From Diprion similis (Eukaryota > Arthropoda > Insecta > Hymenoptera > Diprionidae): 64,000 nucleotides of DNA. The position numbers and the translations under genes are program-made. This document shows, in pieces, positions 25,901 through 41,100 of the stretch. The number at the start of each line of letters is the position of its first letter. Position 1 is the stretch's first letter. Below the pieces are notes generated by a model. It ran no database searches. It was given only the letters and a program-made list of their open reading frames with translations, and was not told the origin of the DNA. Location of the stretch: positions 23,462,501 to 23,526,500 of the forward strand of contig NC_060112.1 of assembly GCF_021155765.1 (NCBI RefSeq), read 5' to 3'.

Positions 25901-28900
25901 GTACCTCTATATTTTTAGCAGTTGATTTTCCACCACGCTCAAACTCTCCCCTTTCCAATTTTAAATACAAATCGTTGCGCACATCACCGGGCATAATGAC
26001 GTCAGAAAATCCGAGCTTTTTCGTCAGGCAAATATTTTTGAATAATAAAGGATGCTCTTCTCGAACCTGAGACAACTCTCCATGCAAAACACGCAGAGAT
26101 GCCACGATGCCATAATTTGGCTGTCCCGTTAGAGGGGAACATTTGTTATTTCGAATTATCTGCTCGTGCAATTGATGAAATTCCTTTTCCTCCCCCTGAT
26201 AGACCTGAAATACAAAATGCAGATGTGTAATTTCTATGGTAAATACAAGACTGTTCAATGGCACCGATTCCTAAAATGACCAACAACATACTTTGTACGT
26301 AAATAATCTTTAAAAAAATTTCTATTGTACCTTAAAAGTCATTTCCGATTCTTCACTGTGATCCTGCGTGGCTTCAGCTAAACACAAAACAGCGACACCG
26401 TGTGGCCTCCGATAAACGGTGCTGCAAGCCTTATTTTTTCCTGAATCCGAGTACAGCATGCGTCCGCATCTCATTACGTGGGCAACCATGTACAAATCTT
26501 TGCTCAAATCGGCGTTACCGAGGTCAGTAAAAATTGTACAGTTACTGTGTAATTTTTCAACATAGTTGGAAAAACCTTCCTTTGATATTCTGACTAAAAA
26601 TCTTTCGCTCAGGTACTGAGAATGCCTTGCGTCGTATAGTGAAAAATAAATTTCAACATCTTCTCCGATTGTGTGCCCGAAATCACGCATACTGAAGTAC
26701 AAGTGATGAGTCAATACTTTCTTGTGTTCCTTACGCCTCAGCGTTCCGCGCGCTGATGCACCCTGAGAATTTTCCGCGCTTTGGACGTGCTAAAAAAGGA
26801 ACAGTTTCTTTATCCCACTTATGCGATGATGTTTCGTCCATACAGACGTACCTTTCTTCATTTTTTAAATGTTAATAAGTATCAGAATGATTAGTGTAGG
26901 TGATTGCTGAACGAGTATGGTACGCTTTCAGCAAGTAGGCAACCCGCCATGCTTAGGAGCAATGCCGGTGTTCCGATCACAGGCGAATGCGAAAAACCCA
27001 ATTGACTTACCACGTGGTATAATTCGATGACAGACATCGTATCGGGATCTACCATATGTGATCCTTGCCGAGGCACAAGGTCCAAGCCGAGTTTTCTAAA
27101 GCATAAACGAGAAAGGGAACGAATGTATACAAGTTTATTAAAAACGTTATTTATTCAGGCCGAGAGTAATCGCTTTCGAATCAGACTTGATCCGTCAATA
27201 GAAATGCATGAAATTGATGCTCTTGTACAGCAGTAGGTTGCACGTTGAGGTCAAGGGCAGTCGGGGGTGGTAGCGACGAAGGGTCTTTGACCTGAATCAC
27301 AGGATCGGAAATGTCGGGTGTGTAAGATGAAAAAAAAAAAATTGCAGAATTAATGGATGACTAAGTTCCAATGATCCATAGCTGTAAATGGCCCCATGAC
27401 CTTTCATTAAATTTGTGACATATGTTTTTTTAAATTATCCTCAATCAACAGTAACATGCCCATATGTATACGATAGCGTGATCAGTTAATCCCTGATAGA
27501 TTATACGGAGGGCGAAATCGAATGACAATAATTATGATGAAGCCTTTTTACGAGGTGGCTAATATATGTATTTATCTCAACAGGTGATATTCATTTACAT
27601 CCATAGAAATCGAGGCAAGTCAACTCCTCGCTGCGATACGGAGATAAGTGTCGATCCGACTCGTGTCCCATTGAGTCGATAAGTAGTATAGTCCCCGTTA
27701 AAAATGGGATAAATATATCCTGCGTAAATATGATGTACATATATGCAAATATACAAGCTACCACCGATAGGTATTTAATTATACTTTTGCGATACTCGGA
27801 TCACGCACACGCGTGCCTGCAGCATGAGGTAAAAACCGTGATTAGTGAAGAGATTGATGGCAGAGTTTGTAATGTACAATATGTGCCCATAGGGCATAGA
27901 GTATAGGACAATTCCCCGGTATTGTGCACGCCGAGGTGCGTCCGGGAATTTCAATGCACCAGACAGGACCCACGCCCGATCGAGTAAGGCAAGTCCCATC
28001 GTTCCCGTGCTCGGGCCCCGTGAGACCAACGTCAGGCCCCTCGGTTGCCCCCACCAAAGGAATGCAGGCGAGTCTTGCGGAGACCTGAATGCGTGGAGAC
28101 AGGTTCGGGCAATGTCCGTCGTTTCGTGATCGGCTATATCTATGACTCCGCTCACCCTATGCCCCGTTCAAAAAATATCGCATCGCGTCGACAAATCCGA
28201 GCCAAAGGCATTGTTAGGACCTTGTTGAACGGCAGAACGGACTTCGGATGGTGCCTTGGTTGCGAATATCGTATAATTCAAATAGTACCTACACAATGAA
28301 GTCAAGAGGATGCTGTAGTCAGTCTTTACCGACCGTGTTGAATGTCACTTGTTTTTCAAAAACATTTTTCCTTTCTTTGCTCGGCAGGTAATAACTGACT
28401 ATAGCATCCTAAATTTAATCACATTTCGGGAAGGATCGCGGGGGTTAAATATTTGCTTTTCACTTTTCTCGGAAAACCTGCGGCAAGACCAACTCTTTCA
28501 TTCCACCTTGACGTGTGGATATTCTAAATCCGATCTAGAACCGCAAAGCTACGCAGACGTAATGAAATGGCTGATGAAATGGACAATAGGTATAAAAGCA
28601 CACCCCTTCAGAGTAACGTAGATATCGAGTTGATTGTTCATACATCTCGCGGCGTATGCACGGCCATCGGACGATTTTATGTCCTCGAGGTATCTTCGTG
28701 CGCACACTGTGGGTAGGTACACATTTATACAAAACCAGTCTTCCTGCAGTATAAAACGGGTCTTGCTGGTTATGCCCAGAGGTTATACCTGGGCTCGTAC
28801 ATAGATATAGGTGCAGGTATACATATACGATTGCGGTAGACCGAATTTCCGCGAAGAAACATTAACCAGAAGGATTTCACCGGGAAATGGATTGGTATGG

Positions 28901-31105
28901 TTGCGGCATAACGTCTCACCCTGTTATTCAACCGGCAATTGTAATATTTCAGAATGATTTGCGGAATGATTTCTCATTTCGACGCCATATTTAACCACAC
29001 CCACTTTACAAATTAACGTTTTGTAACCTTTACAGCAAGCTATGCCGAAATTTAAAGTATTTTTCAGGAGCTAAAGTTATATCGATTGTTTCTGAATTGA
29101 ATTAAGCTCTCATAGTCAAGTCCAATTGTCTATGTCTTTTCAGAGAGTTTAATTCGATCAGCGACTTAATCAACGAGTATACCTTTAATTAACACGTTTC
29201 CAACTTGTATAGAAAAAGTATCATAACCATGAGGCACATAGAAAGTGCAGTGCGCAAATAAAAAATATTTGTCTACTATTGACTGAAATCGTTACGCACA
29301 TTACTCGGGTGAGAATTCACCTGATTTTCGCGTGTGCGTGATTAAGATATAAACGACTGAAGTATGTAATGTAATATAAGTATGTGGATAAGTTTATTCA
29401 ATGAATTAGAAGGACTAGTCTTAAGTCTATTGATACATGTAATTCGAAACGCGACGTTCTCTCTTCGGCCTCTAATGTACCATCGCAGTTTTAAACTGTA
29501 CAATCGATCTCGATTCTTTCTTCAAACACTGGCAAGTATACTTTCCTTTACGTTGTACCACCCAGCGTTCGCGGTGCGACGAGGTTAATCCTGCCTTTTA
29601 GACCGTTGTACAAAGTATACCTGGAATTTTCTACCTAACTATATCATAAACGATTCATCATAGCTATACCTGAGTCGGTATAGAAACAGACACCGAGATA
29701 CAAGCTGAGGAGGTGGGTTATTTCAACAAAACGTGTCCAAACTTTCGAATGTCATTACTTTCAATTATGACTGATTCTCGCGCGTATAACTGCACACCTG
29801 TTATTCAAAAAATATCGTATAACGATTATACCAGGCACATAGACGACGAAACTCTTATCGTATCTCGTTAGCTGAAATTTGTTGATGACGAATCGATCGT
29901 TCCCCCCTAAAGCTACAACTCAGATAGTAAAGCGACACCTTGTCTTCGAAGGAAATCAATCCATCGTCAACGATAAACGCGGTACCCTGGATATTAATTG
30001 AAACGATTATTTGCTCAACGTGACGTGACGTATTTCAAAATTTCGTTAGAAAAATTATAATTACAGGCATATTTCTACACAATGGTAATTATTCTTAACG
30101 GTAAATCAGTCGTATTGTACCCGACACCGCGACGTTCAGATATAGGTATGCGCAGATGAGTATAAGGTATAACAGAATATGCACAGGGTAATTGCACAAC
30201 CAATGTACCGCATTAATCCGCAAGGTATATGTATATTCTATATGCAACAATAAACCTATATACATACTGCACACACAGCGCACTGTGAAAAGTGTTTATA
30301 CTCATACTGCGAACGTGCGTTTATACAGACACAGGCATAAAATGGCAATTTGCAATGGATGTCAGGGCTGCGAGAACCGCGCATGACGGTCCAGCTCAAA
30401 CGGTCTTAATTAAACCCCATATAGTACGGCGATTTACTCCGCTAAGGCTAAAAATAAAAGATAGTTGTAGCATAGGCTATTATTTCAGCTGCTGCAGGCC
30501 ACCGGAGTTCGAAGAGATATACGATGGAGAACGGAAACCGGGAAGCTGCGCAGACGTTAACTGATAGTCCGAAACACGTATAGTTTCCTTATTGCAGCAT
30601 GTGAAATGCGGTTATAATACATATAATCGGTTTTTCCACACGGTTAAACCTGAACATAATTATTTGCAATTATTCCAGGATCTTCGGTTACAATTCTTCT
30701 GCCGCCACAGGACATATATCGCAACGTCAGATTGGGAAAGCCTTTATTCTTGATCTACGTGCGTTGTGACTGCGAGAATACATGATTTTCATTACCCGTA
30801 ATAAGTGTTGCAGCTGAATGAATTACAGCGAAATCGAAAAGAGGAAAATCACAAATATGGGTCAATCGATGCGGAACAGTTTAAATTATCCTTCTATATT
30901 ATATAGATACATACATACATTGCTGCAGAGTTATAAAAACTTCAAGTGTATAAGAAAACGACGAGAGTTGCTGCATTCTCGGCAATCCTACCATGCGGTA
31001 ATACCGAGGAAATAGCACTGTTATACTAATATGTAATTAGGTAAACGGTTGAACGAACAGACGGACGTCTGGTTGAGCTAATTGTAAAACCGGTAGCATC
31101 GTCGG

Positions 31106-31137
<32 letters not shown>

Positions 31138-34100
31138 AAACGAAGCATGTTATACTTAGAGGTAGGTCGTAAAAAGTTCCGCGCTTTTCCGTAATGTATG
31201 TAACACTGAAGGTTGTATGAATCGTGATTTTCCCAATTAATCTTTGTTCCCTGGCGTTCCGTCAACTTGTTGCATGTTTTCTTTTCTTCTCTATTTTTTT
31301 TATTTTGATAAACCTTTGACCCGCAATAATTGATGGTATTTAAATACACGGAATATCGTAAGGAAACAAATGAAATCGTAAGAGCTTTAAGGATCCTAAA
31401 GAGCGACCCAGAGCTGCGAGGGTCGAGGTATAGTATAAAAGCCGACGAGACGGACCCTCGAGTCCGAAATGGCAAAGGTTCTGAAGTTGAACAGGTTCCG
31501 TGCATAGTTACGACGACAGCGTATTCACCGAGCCACAAACCTTGACTCTGGCATGGTAGAGAAAAGGCCGAGAGGCCACCAGCAGCGGCGTGGCCATGTG
31601 TCGGAGCAAGAACGGCCACATCACGATACCGCGTCGAGATGCTGCGGTCGCCGATGCGGAGGCAAGCATGCACGCACTCACGATAAAATCTTCCACGTAT
31701 AATACGTAATATTGGATTACGCCTTGCCTCTACGTGCTGCATGCACGCGCAATGTACATACATATACATATGTATCTACACGTTATTATTATAAGTAGTA
31801 CATATACTGTACATATTATCGCGTGAGATGCGACGAGAGAAATTAATCAGACGTTTATAAATTTTTATTTCTATTTTTTCTCTTTTCATTCTTTTGCACA
31901 CACATGCATATTCGTACGTACTTATGCGATTTTTATACTGGAATTGGACTTTGTTCGATACAGGCTTTCACCATTGTCAATAAGAAAAATGGTCAATGCC
32001 CTGGATTATTAAAAAAATCGTTACATGTATATAAGCGATTGGTAGCACGTTCAAGTGGTTCTTTTGAACCTCGATTTTGTTAGTTTTTTATTTCAACACT
32101 GATTGGGCTGTACTAATTGTAAATTGGATATGGGAATTGACGTGGTCTACGTGACAGTTTGTAGTTGAGGAAGAAGCAGCTTATTATAATTATCATACAT
32201 ATACGATTCTGCGACGAAGCAATACACATATACATAGCACTAACAGATACTAACGTATGTACCGTATGTAAATGCAAATTCAGACGTATACTACATAATA
32301 AGCAAAAATTGGTTTGCTGCAGAGCTGAGAACAGAAGTTTAGTCTTATACAGACCTAAATAAAAAGCTCTTGTGTTCTTAGAGCGATTAGCGATTCCTGC
32401 ATTATTGTAGATTTGCTATAAATTAATTAACAGTGTTTACCCACTTGTAAAATAATCGCACACGATTGATTAACGAGATGCTTCGAGAGCACCGACAATT
32501 TGCAATGGCGAACAGAAAAAAAGAAGAAGAAAAATACGTTATACAAAAAAGCTTACGGATCTAAAACCGAAAACGATAAACCGAAATAGCAATTCAATTG
32601 CACAGAAAATCGAGGAGAAAATCATGTGCAGAGAATATCGCTTATAAGTATAGTTTTATTCGTTCAAGGTATAAGATAATCGCGCTTATCTCCCGACAGT
32701 AGATTTTAATAACAACAGAGGAGGGGAAAGTAAGTTGCGGAAATATCATTTATTGCGATTGATGTGGTATCCGGACGCTTGGAGCAGTCCGTCAATCAGT
32801 ATTATCGAGAGTGGTTGAATTCAAATTGACTGAGAAAAGCCAAGTTTCTGTGAGAATAAAGTATACCAACGAGATCATACCGAGGAACATGACGATCGGC
32901 TGGTATATGGAACTGCGTGAAGTGTTTCGAAAGATTTTTTTGGTAGAGCAGGGGGGGGGGGGAAGAGTTGTGCGAATTGTGTGAGGATTAAGGTTCAGTT
33001 AAATACCGCAAAAATGCGAAGGTAGCGAGGGGATTCCCATGCCTTATTGCCACAATAAGTTGCTAGGTATTTCCCAAGGGGCAGAGAGCCGCAGTGTAAG
33101 TACGCTAGCTAAACGCATCTCATCCCCTTCCCGGCTTTCCATGGAAGTTGGAACGAACAAGGAAGGAATCAAGATGGCGTCCGGCTCGGGCCCCACGGTT
33201 GGATCCGTGGCAGTTGTTCGACGGGCCCCGTTGGTGCGACACGCTTGTCGTCTCCTCGGGTTATAAGTGCGTGCGTCAGTTAGTTTGTTTGATTTGTTTT
33301 TGTTTTTTTCTCCTCCCAACTTCATCGACACTCTTCGACCGATGTAACAACGACGTAAAGAAGATAACCGCGTTTGTGTCTTTTGCTGGAATACATAGAG
33401 AAAAATATCTTGGCGCGTCTCCTCTGAGCTGTAAGGATACCCTCTAACATTTTACTACAAGTATTTTACTATTTCCTCTAGGCTTTTACCTCTCTATCTC
33501 TCTCTCTCTCTCTCACGATCTTCCGCTGTTTGCCGTCTCAGTCTTGAATCATTTGTTTTGTTCTGTTTTATCAACGGATACGCGACGCTTCTTGCGTCGA
33601 TTCTCATTGCTCGCGAAGGAGACAGACAAAGAGAAGTGAATTTAGACAATTCACACCGGCCGGCGTGCGGCATCAGTCGTCTCTCTTTCTCTCACACTCT
33701 ATCTCTCTTCAATTTGCTTTCTTCTCTCGTATATACATATTCTCTCGAACCGACAGACGACCCTCCCTCGCCTTAGGATTTGGATGCCTGCCTTTCTGAG
33801 TTTACACAGCGATACAGAGGCGAGCAAACCGGTCACCCGGTTATCTTGAAAGTCATATATAAACGACAATTGATTCAATTCCTAGAACTGAGGGTAACGT
33901 TGAGATTGAAGTTAGCCACGTTATCGTAACGAAACATGGAGAGAAAATGACTATTTTCATATTTTTACAATAATATATATATATCATTGCATAATATGTT
34001 TTGTTTTATAAATAGCGGTTTACCGAATTTCAAACGGTTCCAAAATTGCGATATAACGGTTTTTTCTCACCACGAATCGGTACGTTACTAACGGTAACAT

Positions 34101-37100
34101 AACTAATTACGGTAACGTGACTAACTTCAACATGATGCGGACACTCGATGATTCGCCGAACGTCGAGTCAACATTCGGGACAGTGAAAATCGTGCAATCG
34201 GTCTGATAAGATTCCACGGAACGTTAAACTTGGACAATATGAGAAATAAATATTGTCATTACGTTACAACGTAACGCAAGTGCAGCAGATCGTACGACTG
34301 TGTTATAAAGGTCGCGACGCCTACGAATTTCGCGATTGAACAGCGACGGGCTGCGTCCCACTTATTAATTGTTAGTTCCTGGAATGCTGACACATGGTTC
34401 AAGCAATGACAGGACGGAAATGATCGATTTGGTATTTTCGAAATCCCGATTCGTCAATGGTCGACTAAACGTTTTCCAAATAGATCGAAAACGGAGTTAC
34501 TAAAATAGACCTTTGCTGTCTGAACCCTTGCATCACGTGATAAAGAATTGCCTTAGAATGGAACGTGAGCATGAACAGAAAAATGAAACTTACAAATTTA
34601 CAAATCAGATATAGACAGCTTCTGGTTAAACCGTTACATTCACTACGAATCGAGGTATTATCATACACATTTCTTCACATGTACATTCCGTAGTATGCGC
34701 GTGTGGAATTTGCATAATGCTCCTTTTTCTCACATTTGATTGATGCAAACTCCGTGGAAACCACAGCGTAAACGTTTCCAAGTTCGGGCATAATGCGATA
34801 AGTAGAATATGTCGAATCGGAATTATTGTTATTATGGTACTTTTTTTCTTGAATAAAAGTTACTCCACTTCTGTCACGCGATTCTAGAAAGGGAAATCAG
34901 GTTCGTTGACGAATGAATTTGAAAAACTATAAAACAGTAAGATACCGGTCGGTAAAACAGGGGCCCAAAACGCCGCCTCAAACAAAGGTCGATAAAATTC
35001 CAGCCGGAATGTATAATTACGTTAGAAAAATCTGTTCGCCACATGCGGAGAGCGTAAAACCGTCGTTGGTTTATTAGTGCCGCACTGCAGACGTAAATAT
35101 ACTGTTTTAAACATACATATTGCAAACATCTGCGATTATATGACACGAAATTGAATGTGTTCTGCGGTATGTTTATCAAGCACGAGCTCTGTTCCATTTC
35201 GACACGTTTATGCTTCAACGATATTACAGTTCGATATTTAACTGTACCTAGAAGTAGAAAATTTTCGTTCACTTTCTTCACTGTAAAATCATTTAGTAAT
35301 GATAATTATGTTCATATCTTCCTGCCAGCTGCGCGCAGCATATTATCAGGGACGACATTTTTCCGAGGTTGAATCATCTCGCGGTGAATTCTGACGTAGA
35401 TATTCAGAAGTTGTTGCTATAGCAGCAGCAGCAGCAGCAGCAGCAGCAGTTTATATCCTTTCACTCGAGGTACGTTTACATCGCTATTATTATAATACCG
35501 CGCTTTGTTCTTAATGCAGACAACAGGAGATGATAAGTTACATACCTAAGCGGTAACATTTTCAACCAGATTCCACAGCGGATGGGAAAATTCATTATAT
35601 TTTGATCAGGGCGTGACTTGAGAACAACGACGCGCGTTATTCCCGTAGGCAGTTAGGAGTAAAGAGTATGCGAGTAAATCCCGATGATGCGGTGATCGAA
35701 GGCGGAAAAGTCTGAACGTTGCGCCAGTTTTTTACAGATAATATAAAGAATTCTGCAGGAATATAATACGATTTACGATCTTTTCTTTTATATTATTTTT
35801 CTTTTCTTATTCTTACCGCGAAAACGTTTGTACGAAAGAATTAGAATTTTCTCTAATATTATAATAATGAAATATCGCGAAGCGAGAAAAATTATTCGTT
35901 GTAGCGCTAAAAATCGTCTCATAGTAGAAATATTTTTAGTCTACGGGGAGTATAATATGATGAATGAAACAACGACGAATGGTCTACTAAAAACCCGCTG
36001 ATTGACCCCTGGATAAAGGCATGCGCCTTGAGTCAACTTGTACCAATTTACTAAATAACGAAACTCCACATACATGATGATACGTAGACACGTTAAACGC
36101 GTGGTCGTGTAACAAGTTTCATCGTCAGACTCCCTTATTTGACAGGTCTGTCTATGCGGTAAATTTTAAAAATCCAAACATCGAGAAACTAAATGTACGT
36201 TATACAAGATGGTTGTATCCTCTTATGACACAGGACGATATGAAAAGTGATATTCCGTTCAACTATATAACGTTGTGAGACTCGGTGACTCTACGTCTCA
36301 ATTTCTAGTTTCACGATTCTTGTTTCAGGATATAAAAACGACCGAAAATGGCGGTCTTCAGCATGGTCTCGGCGGTAGCCGGGTTCGTCAAGGTTCGATA
36401 CTTGATCGACAAAGCTATAATCGACAATATGGTGTTTCGGGCCCACTATCGAGTCACCTCTGCAATTCTGTTCGTCTGTTGCATCATCGTCACGGCGAAC
36501 AGTTTGATCGGTGAGTAAATTTCGCCTTTTTTATTTCTAGTGTTACCAAATTGAATATTTCATTAACAACTATACGTTCCTCGAGGTTTTTTGTAATCGT
36601 TAACGATTTAAGTGAACGATTTCCATCAATTTCATTTTCAATCCTCTCCAGGCGATCCGATAAATTGTATATCGGACCCGTCGGTTCCGTCACACCTAGT
36701 GAACAACTACTGCTGGGTGATGGTCACCTACACTATTCCTGAGAGCAGCTTGAAGCCTGTACACCCGGACACAGCGCATCCTGGTGTCGGTCCAAACACG
36801 GGCGATAAAAAGTATCATTCATACTACCAGTGGGTCCCTTTCATGCTATTTTTCCAAGGAGTATTATTCTACGTTCCACATTGGATGTGGAAACAGTGGG
36901 AAGAGGGCAAGGTCAAAAATATATCCGAGGGAATCCGTGGCGCGTTGGTGGAAAACAAGGACGAACGATTAGTCAGGACCAATCGGCTGGTACAATACTT
37001 GTACGAAACTCTACATCTGCACAACAGTTATGCAGCCGGATATTTCTTCTGCGAGGCGCTTAATTTTGTCAACGTGGTGAGACTTCTTACTATTTTTTTC

Positions 37101-38074
37101 CCTTTCCTTTCTTTTTACATTTATATAATACTTGACTTTGAAATCGACACTTGGAACAAGCTAGATGCTAGATTTATGAACAATTTTCAATTTGGGATTG
37201 CACGTAATTTAAAATTGCTTTTTGGTTCTTTCACAGGTTGGGAACATATTTTTCATCGACACATTTCTGGGCGGTGCGTTTTTGACTTTCGGAACGGAAG
37301 TGATTTCGTTCAGTAACTTGGATCAGGAGAAACGAAGGGATCCGATGATAGAGGTATTCCCGCGCGTGACAAAGTGCGATTTCCACAAATTTGGTCCGTC
37401 CGGAAGCCTTCAGAAATTGGATTACCTCTGCGTGTTGGCCCTGAACATTCTTAATGAAAAGATATACATCTTTTTATGGTTCTGGTTTATCATTCTGGCC
37501 ATTTTCTCTGGAATCGCTCTCCTCTACAGCATGGCTATTGTTTTACTACCGAGCACTCGCGAAGCCATATTGAAAAAGCGTTTCAAATTTGGAAGCTCGG
37601 CCGAAGTCAACGCTCTTATCAGAAAAACTCAGGTGGGCTTTACGATTGCTAGTTTCTTTTTATATTTTTCTTTTATAAAATATGCGCTCGCATAATTAAC
37701 CCATTGCCTATGTTTTCAGGTCGGAGACTTTCTGCTACTCCATTTCCTCGGTCAGAATATTCACCTCTCAATATTCAGAGAAATTTTGGATGAATTATCG
37801 CGTCGTTTGCACCTAGGATCTAGCAGCGGAGCTTCACCAACCTCTGTGCCATCGGCTCCGAGCACTTTAGAAATGTCTCCTATATACCCGGAAATAGAAA
37901 AGTTTGGCAAGGACACGGAAATCTAAACCATGTGATAAAAATTGTTAAGGTAAATTGATGCGAGAAGAGTTGCCTGCTTCTTTTTCTCATTTTCTTGGGA
38001 AGCTGAACGAATTTTTTTTCAATCAACTTCGAACTATACTTATATTATTATACACTATATATGTATATATATAT

Positions 38075-38105
<31 letters not shown>

Positions 38106-41100
38106 CACATTGATTTCAAATTCAAACATATATTTTCTTCAGTTCGAGTTTTCTCTTACAAATCAATTATTATACGTATCGCCTGCGCAGGCGATACGTG
38201 CTAATTAAATAGGGCTGTATCGATTAGATGAGTCTATAAATGATTTCGATTTAATTACATTTCATACGATCATTGATAACGATAAACGAATATGACTTAT
38301 TATTTTGTTAAGATAATTATCTTTCTTTGAAAACGTTCGATGAACCGTTATTTTTGTAGAAACTACTTTCTTACTCGGTTTTTCAATTGAAACGCCGTAA
38401 AGGTGTCTCAATAACTTTTGCGATTTCGTCCGCTTTACGTGTTTGGTAGGAAGAAAATACGACGTTTCGTTAGGATATAAATGCTGTAGTTACTTCATCT
38501 CATCGTTGCTAAACGATTTTTTATATTTTCAATAGGTGATAAGAGCGAGGTGAATGAATGATTAAATGCTCCCGAATACATCAATAATTTGTTTAAGATG
38601 ATGATGATGTATGGGCGTGTGTCAATAATAAAAAATAGATCGCGATGTGAAAGTGTAGAAAGAGAGTGAAAAAAAAAAAAGAAATTAAAAACTTTTTAAA
38701 TCTAAACATGACGTCGACTATATCAGGCGTGCAACGAATTTCGTCCTGAGTGCATTATAAAATGTTGCACTAAATTAATTCAGTTCCTGTCTTCGGAACA
38801 AAAATGTTTATATTAAAACATCGTAAATATCATGTTTATAAGTTTGTCAGAGTTATCAGAAATTTTCTTTAATTTAAGTTCATCCAATCATCACTTTGAC
38901 ACTTTATCATTTACTTAATAGTGTATCAAAATGAGAAGCGCATACTCCTGTAATCCATTACAAATTGTACATTTTTCAAGTGTCGCCTAAATACTCCAGG
39001 CTAATTTCAACTGCGAAGGATAATAATTTATTCTAAAATATTGGTATTAAATTTACCAGTGTATGCCTTATTTATGGGTAATTTGCTCGACGGTTTGTTT
39101 GTCATTTCAATAGATTACCGAAGATGTATTTTCCTTTCTTAGATCAGTTCTGCCTTATAATTTTCAACGATAATCATCATTGTCATCAAACCTCACGTAT
39201 AATATCTGATAAATATCCACAAATGGAAGGAAAAAAGTATTAACCGTTTTCACAGTATACGCGATATAGTATATGAAAGTATTATGCATTACAAAATATA
39301 TTGCCAACGGGCAATTGTACTTCTGTAATTCGGGATAAACGGCATACTATCTACTGTGACTGACCTGGATCGATATATATATATATTATTAGAACCTGTT
39401 TTTCATTTTTACGTGAACCGTGTACTCACGTAAATCTCATCTGAAGCGTTATAGCCCGTAAAAAGTATGCAACTTTATGCTTTAGATAAAATTTACGATG
39501 TAATTCAACAATTCCTTGAGAATAACATGAATACAGTTTTGTTTTTTCTCGTTGCCTTTTTGTTTTTTGTTGTTTTTTTTTTTTTTCAATTGTTGATTGA
39601 ATATTACTTTGGAATTTTCCTCAATTTTTATATATAACAACTTAAGCAGGTTTTTGTGTCCATGAATTTTTGTGTTTTTTTTTACGTTAAACAACGAATC
39701 TAGCTAAACAAACACAGAGAGAAGAATACTACGATTATTTTTTTAGCAATTAGATTATATAAGGATACGTCTTCTTCATTATACGAGTGATATATTTAGG
39801 TAAATGTAGTTGATAAAATAAAACTCAATGAAGAGAAAGGAGTAAAATAAAATCAGAGAAACATAATCGATTAGGTAACACGGAATTACCCATATCGAAC
39901 AAGTTTCGTATAGAATTTAGTGAAATTAGAGTATGATTTTTTTTATATTTTACGCGCGGAGAGAACAATTGTAATACTATAATAACGCTCACTTGTAAAA
40001 ATCGCACAGAAAGTGAGAGAAAGACTGCCAGTTTGTGCGACGCCCTAGATAGCTATAGATATTATATTACAAAAGTATACATATTGTAATAAAACGCCGA
40101 CAAACGAATGAGAAATCAAATAAATAAGGAATAAAAAATTCAATAAATATAATGCTTATAAACTTATCGATGTTTTATTTCTTCCTAATTAGTAATAATT
40201 CAATTGGAGCGGATAAGCGGCGGATCGATTTTATCTGCTGTAGTAAAATAATATGAAAAGAAATATCGACTCACCGATTTCCCCAGTCCACTTTGTTGAT
40301 TATTCGTAATTTCAGCTCCCGAGTTTGATCGCTTGTCAGTGTGCCGCCCAAAAGTTGCCGCCTCCATTCCAACAATTCTCGCATCACTTTTCGCAGGGTG
40401 TTGAATTTGTACGTTTCTCTTTCCTGATAATGATTGAAAAGAAAAAAAAATATATTGAATGTTTTTTTTTTTTTTTTTTTTTTTCATTTTTTGTCTCGTC
40501 AAGTAATAATTCGTGGCATAAATAAGGATGTTAATATAATTTAGGATGTTAAAATTGATTATATGTATAATAACAAATGGATTTAAACTGGCCATGAGCC
40601 AGGTTCCAAGTTTATTGAGAAAAAAAAGAATAATATCCAATTCGAATTTCGAATTACAAATTCAAATTCGTGGTCAAGGATTTTAAAGCCCTTTGGTACC
40701 ATATTACATGAAAATATGACGATTTTTTTTTATTTTGAACCACTAACGGATCCACCATTACGAATTTTGAAAGTCTGACCCTGGATTCGGTATCGGCGAT
40801 CTAAAAAACCTCCGCCTACCAAATTGTAGCAAAATCGGAATGTTTTTAGACTTTTTTCCACCATATCATATCGCCATTTTGGATTTCGCAAATCCTGACC
40901 TCAGACTCGTAATCAGCCATCGAAAAAACCGACGAGAATTAATTTTCATCAAGAACCGAATGTTTTAGTTTTTTTTTTTTTAAAGCTTATTGAATACGCC
41001 AGACTTAAATTTTACGAATTTGACCTTAAATTCATAATTAGTGACTGAAAAAACCTCACGATAGCAATTTTAATTAAAATCCATTCTTCCATTCTCAAGA

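Larger units (their letters stand above)
27096..36326. other. DOCK intron 4, segment before Inx3
   Basis: This is most of a 13.2-kb intron. I see no exon of either strand that I would defend. It contains a GC-rich patch at about 27890-28150, a (CAG)9 tract at 31108-31134, a G run at 32949-32961, a GC/CpG-rich and CT-rich patch at 33000-33780, a foldback repeat at 33893-34135 and a second (CAG)9 tract at 35423-35449. The long minus-strand open frame at 31026-31769 is explained by the CAG tract. Confidence 0.5.

Noticed and set aside
31026..31769. 247-codon minus-strand open frame
   Set aside because: It contains a poly-Cys run made by the CAG/CTG microsatellite and otherwise has no domain character or splice context.
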